A stretch of DNA of 6,179 nucleotides from Calditrichia bacterium (GTDB lineage: Bacteria > Calditrichota > Calditrichia > RBG-13-44-9 > J042), in assembly GCA_030430345.1 (NCBI GenBank), contig JAUIFT010000190.1:1-6179 (forward strand), in the 5' to 3' direction. Both the position numbers and the translations under genes were made by a program. This document shows, piece after piece, positions 5,553 to 6,179 of this stretch. The notes under the pieces were generated by a model. That model was not told the origin of the DNA. It saw only the letters and a program-made list of their open reading frames with translations, and searched no databases. How positions within the stretch are numbered: the stretch's first letter is position 1; each line of letters begins with the position of its first letter.

Positions 5553-6179
5553 TCAGGCAGGGCGCAACTGCTTAAAGACAGTATATATTTCTTCCAGAAT
5601 CATTACGGTTTCTTCCCAGTCATCAATACTCATCGTCATGATAATCTTTAACACCTTTTCCTTTACACCGGGAATATCAAAGAATTTGACGGAATCCAGC
5701 AAGCGGGACATCAACTCTTTCAGGCCGTCTTTGTCTTCGCTGGATGCAAGTTTGATCAGATCGATATAAACCGTCTCAAAGCCGAGGATAAAATTCGCCC
5801 GCATCGTTTCGAATGGTTTCCCGGAAGTATAGGTGCTGATATCCCGCGGCAAAGTGGCCTCCGTAACCGCCTGTTTTTCTTGTTGATCCATCAACACATA
5901 ATTCATTTTACGGAGTAATTCTAATCGCAAAAATGGCTTGGTGATAAAATCGTCCGCGCCGGCGCGGATAGCGCTTACCAGCGTAGCGGCATCGCTTTTA
6001 CCGGTAACGATGATTACCGGAATTTCCCGGGTGCGTTCTTTTTCCCGCAGGTGCGTCAGGGCAGTCAATCCATCCATGTTGGGCATAATGACATCCAGAA
6101 AAATCAGGTTCGGGCAAACGGCCAGGGCAGTTTCCAGCGCGATTTCACCATCAGTGGCGATCATTATATTACATGGCGT
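5553..6179 (-). CDS. Response regulator with receiver domain and helical C-terminal domain, N-terminus cut by window edge
   Basis: The frame is open to the right edge, giving 208 visible residues. The ATG at 6164 is internal: it falls in the ATDGEIALE segment of a receiver domain, and the codons before it (TPCNI) continue the frame, so the first roughly 35-40 residues, including the acidic pocket, lie outside. Counting from that Met, Asp24 in LIFLDVIMPNMDG is the phosphorylation site, Thr54 in IIVTGKSD is the switch residue and Lys76 in ITKPF is the conserved lysine, so the receiver looks active. Residues 92-118 form a linker. Residues 119-203 are four predicted helices with no DNA-binding, GGDEF, HD-GYP or kinase motif. 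Their pattern recalls a histidine phosphotransfer (Hpt) domain, but the histidine position appears to be serine (SRLLDSVKFFDIPG). The output is therefore unknown and probably works by protein contact. It is transcribed toward cdsA, 230 bases upstream of it. Confidence 0.92.
   Translation of the reverse strand, partial: TPCNIMIATDGEIALETALAVCPNLIFLDVIMPNMDGLTALTHLREKERTREIPVIIVTGKSDAATLVSAIRAGADDFITKPFLRLELLRKMNYVLMDQQEKQAVTEATLPRDISTYTSGKPFETMRANFILGFETVYIDLIKLASSEDKDGLKELMSRLLDSVKFFDIPGVKEKVLKIIMTMSIDDWEETVMILEEIYTVFKQLRPA

Noticed and set aside
5553..6164. Taking the ATG at 6164 as the true start of the response regulator
   Set aside because: It would remove the first strand and acidic pocket of the receiver. 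The frame continues in register to the window edge with no stop, so the gene is cut by the edge.

Overview
This window is a bacterial chromosomal stretch with five recognisable protein genes, all on the minus strand, so it reads from high to low coordinates. Two genes run off the edges. No tRNA, rRNA, CRISPR array, transposase or phage gene was seen. Base composition is moderate, GTG is used as a start at least once, and two genes have clear Shine-Dalgarno sites. This argues against Bacteroidota proper, where such sites are rare. The mix of a CHASE2 sensor, a TPR protein and a two-component regulator would suit an environmental Gram-negative lineage, for example a Calditrichota/KSB1-like member of the FCB group. 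That placement is a guess from general flavour, not from a marker gene.

In transcription order: (1) 6179-5553 is a response regulator cut at its N-terminus by the window edge, with a receiver domain followed by an all-helical C-terminal domain of about 100 residues. (2) After a 230 bp gap, 5321-4494 is cdsA, encoding phosphatidate cytidylyltransferase of phospholipid synthesis, closed by a strong composite intrinsic terminator at 4478-4428. (3) After a leader containing a small inverted repeat, 4202-2580 encodes a 540-residue cytoplasmic TPR protein of unknown role, also closed by a terminator (2573-2549). (4) After a roughly 400 bp gap rich in inverted repeats, 2168-993 is a class V PLP-dependent aminotransferase-fold enzyme. 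(5) It is followed after only 9 bases by a membrane-anchored CHASE2 sensor (983-1). The sensor's output domain lies beyond the left edge.

The layout gives at least three transcription units: the regulator with or without cdsA, the TPR gene alone, and the aminotransferase-CHASE2 pair. Only the last pair is close enough to be confidently called an operon. No shared pathway linking all five genes is visible. cdsA is a housekeeping gene, while the regulator and the CHASE2 protein are signalling proteins. The points most worth a second look are the regulator's C-terminal domain (Hpt-like in pattern but without the phospho-accepting histidine), the inverted-repeat-rich leader of the aminotransferase operon, and the unknown C-terminal domain of the TPR protein.
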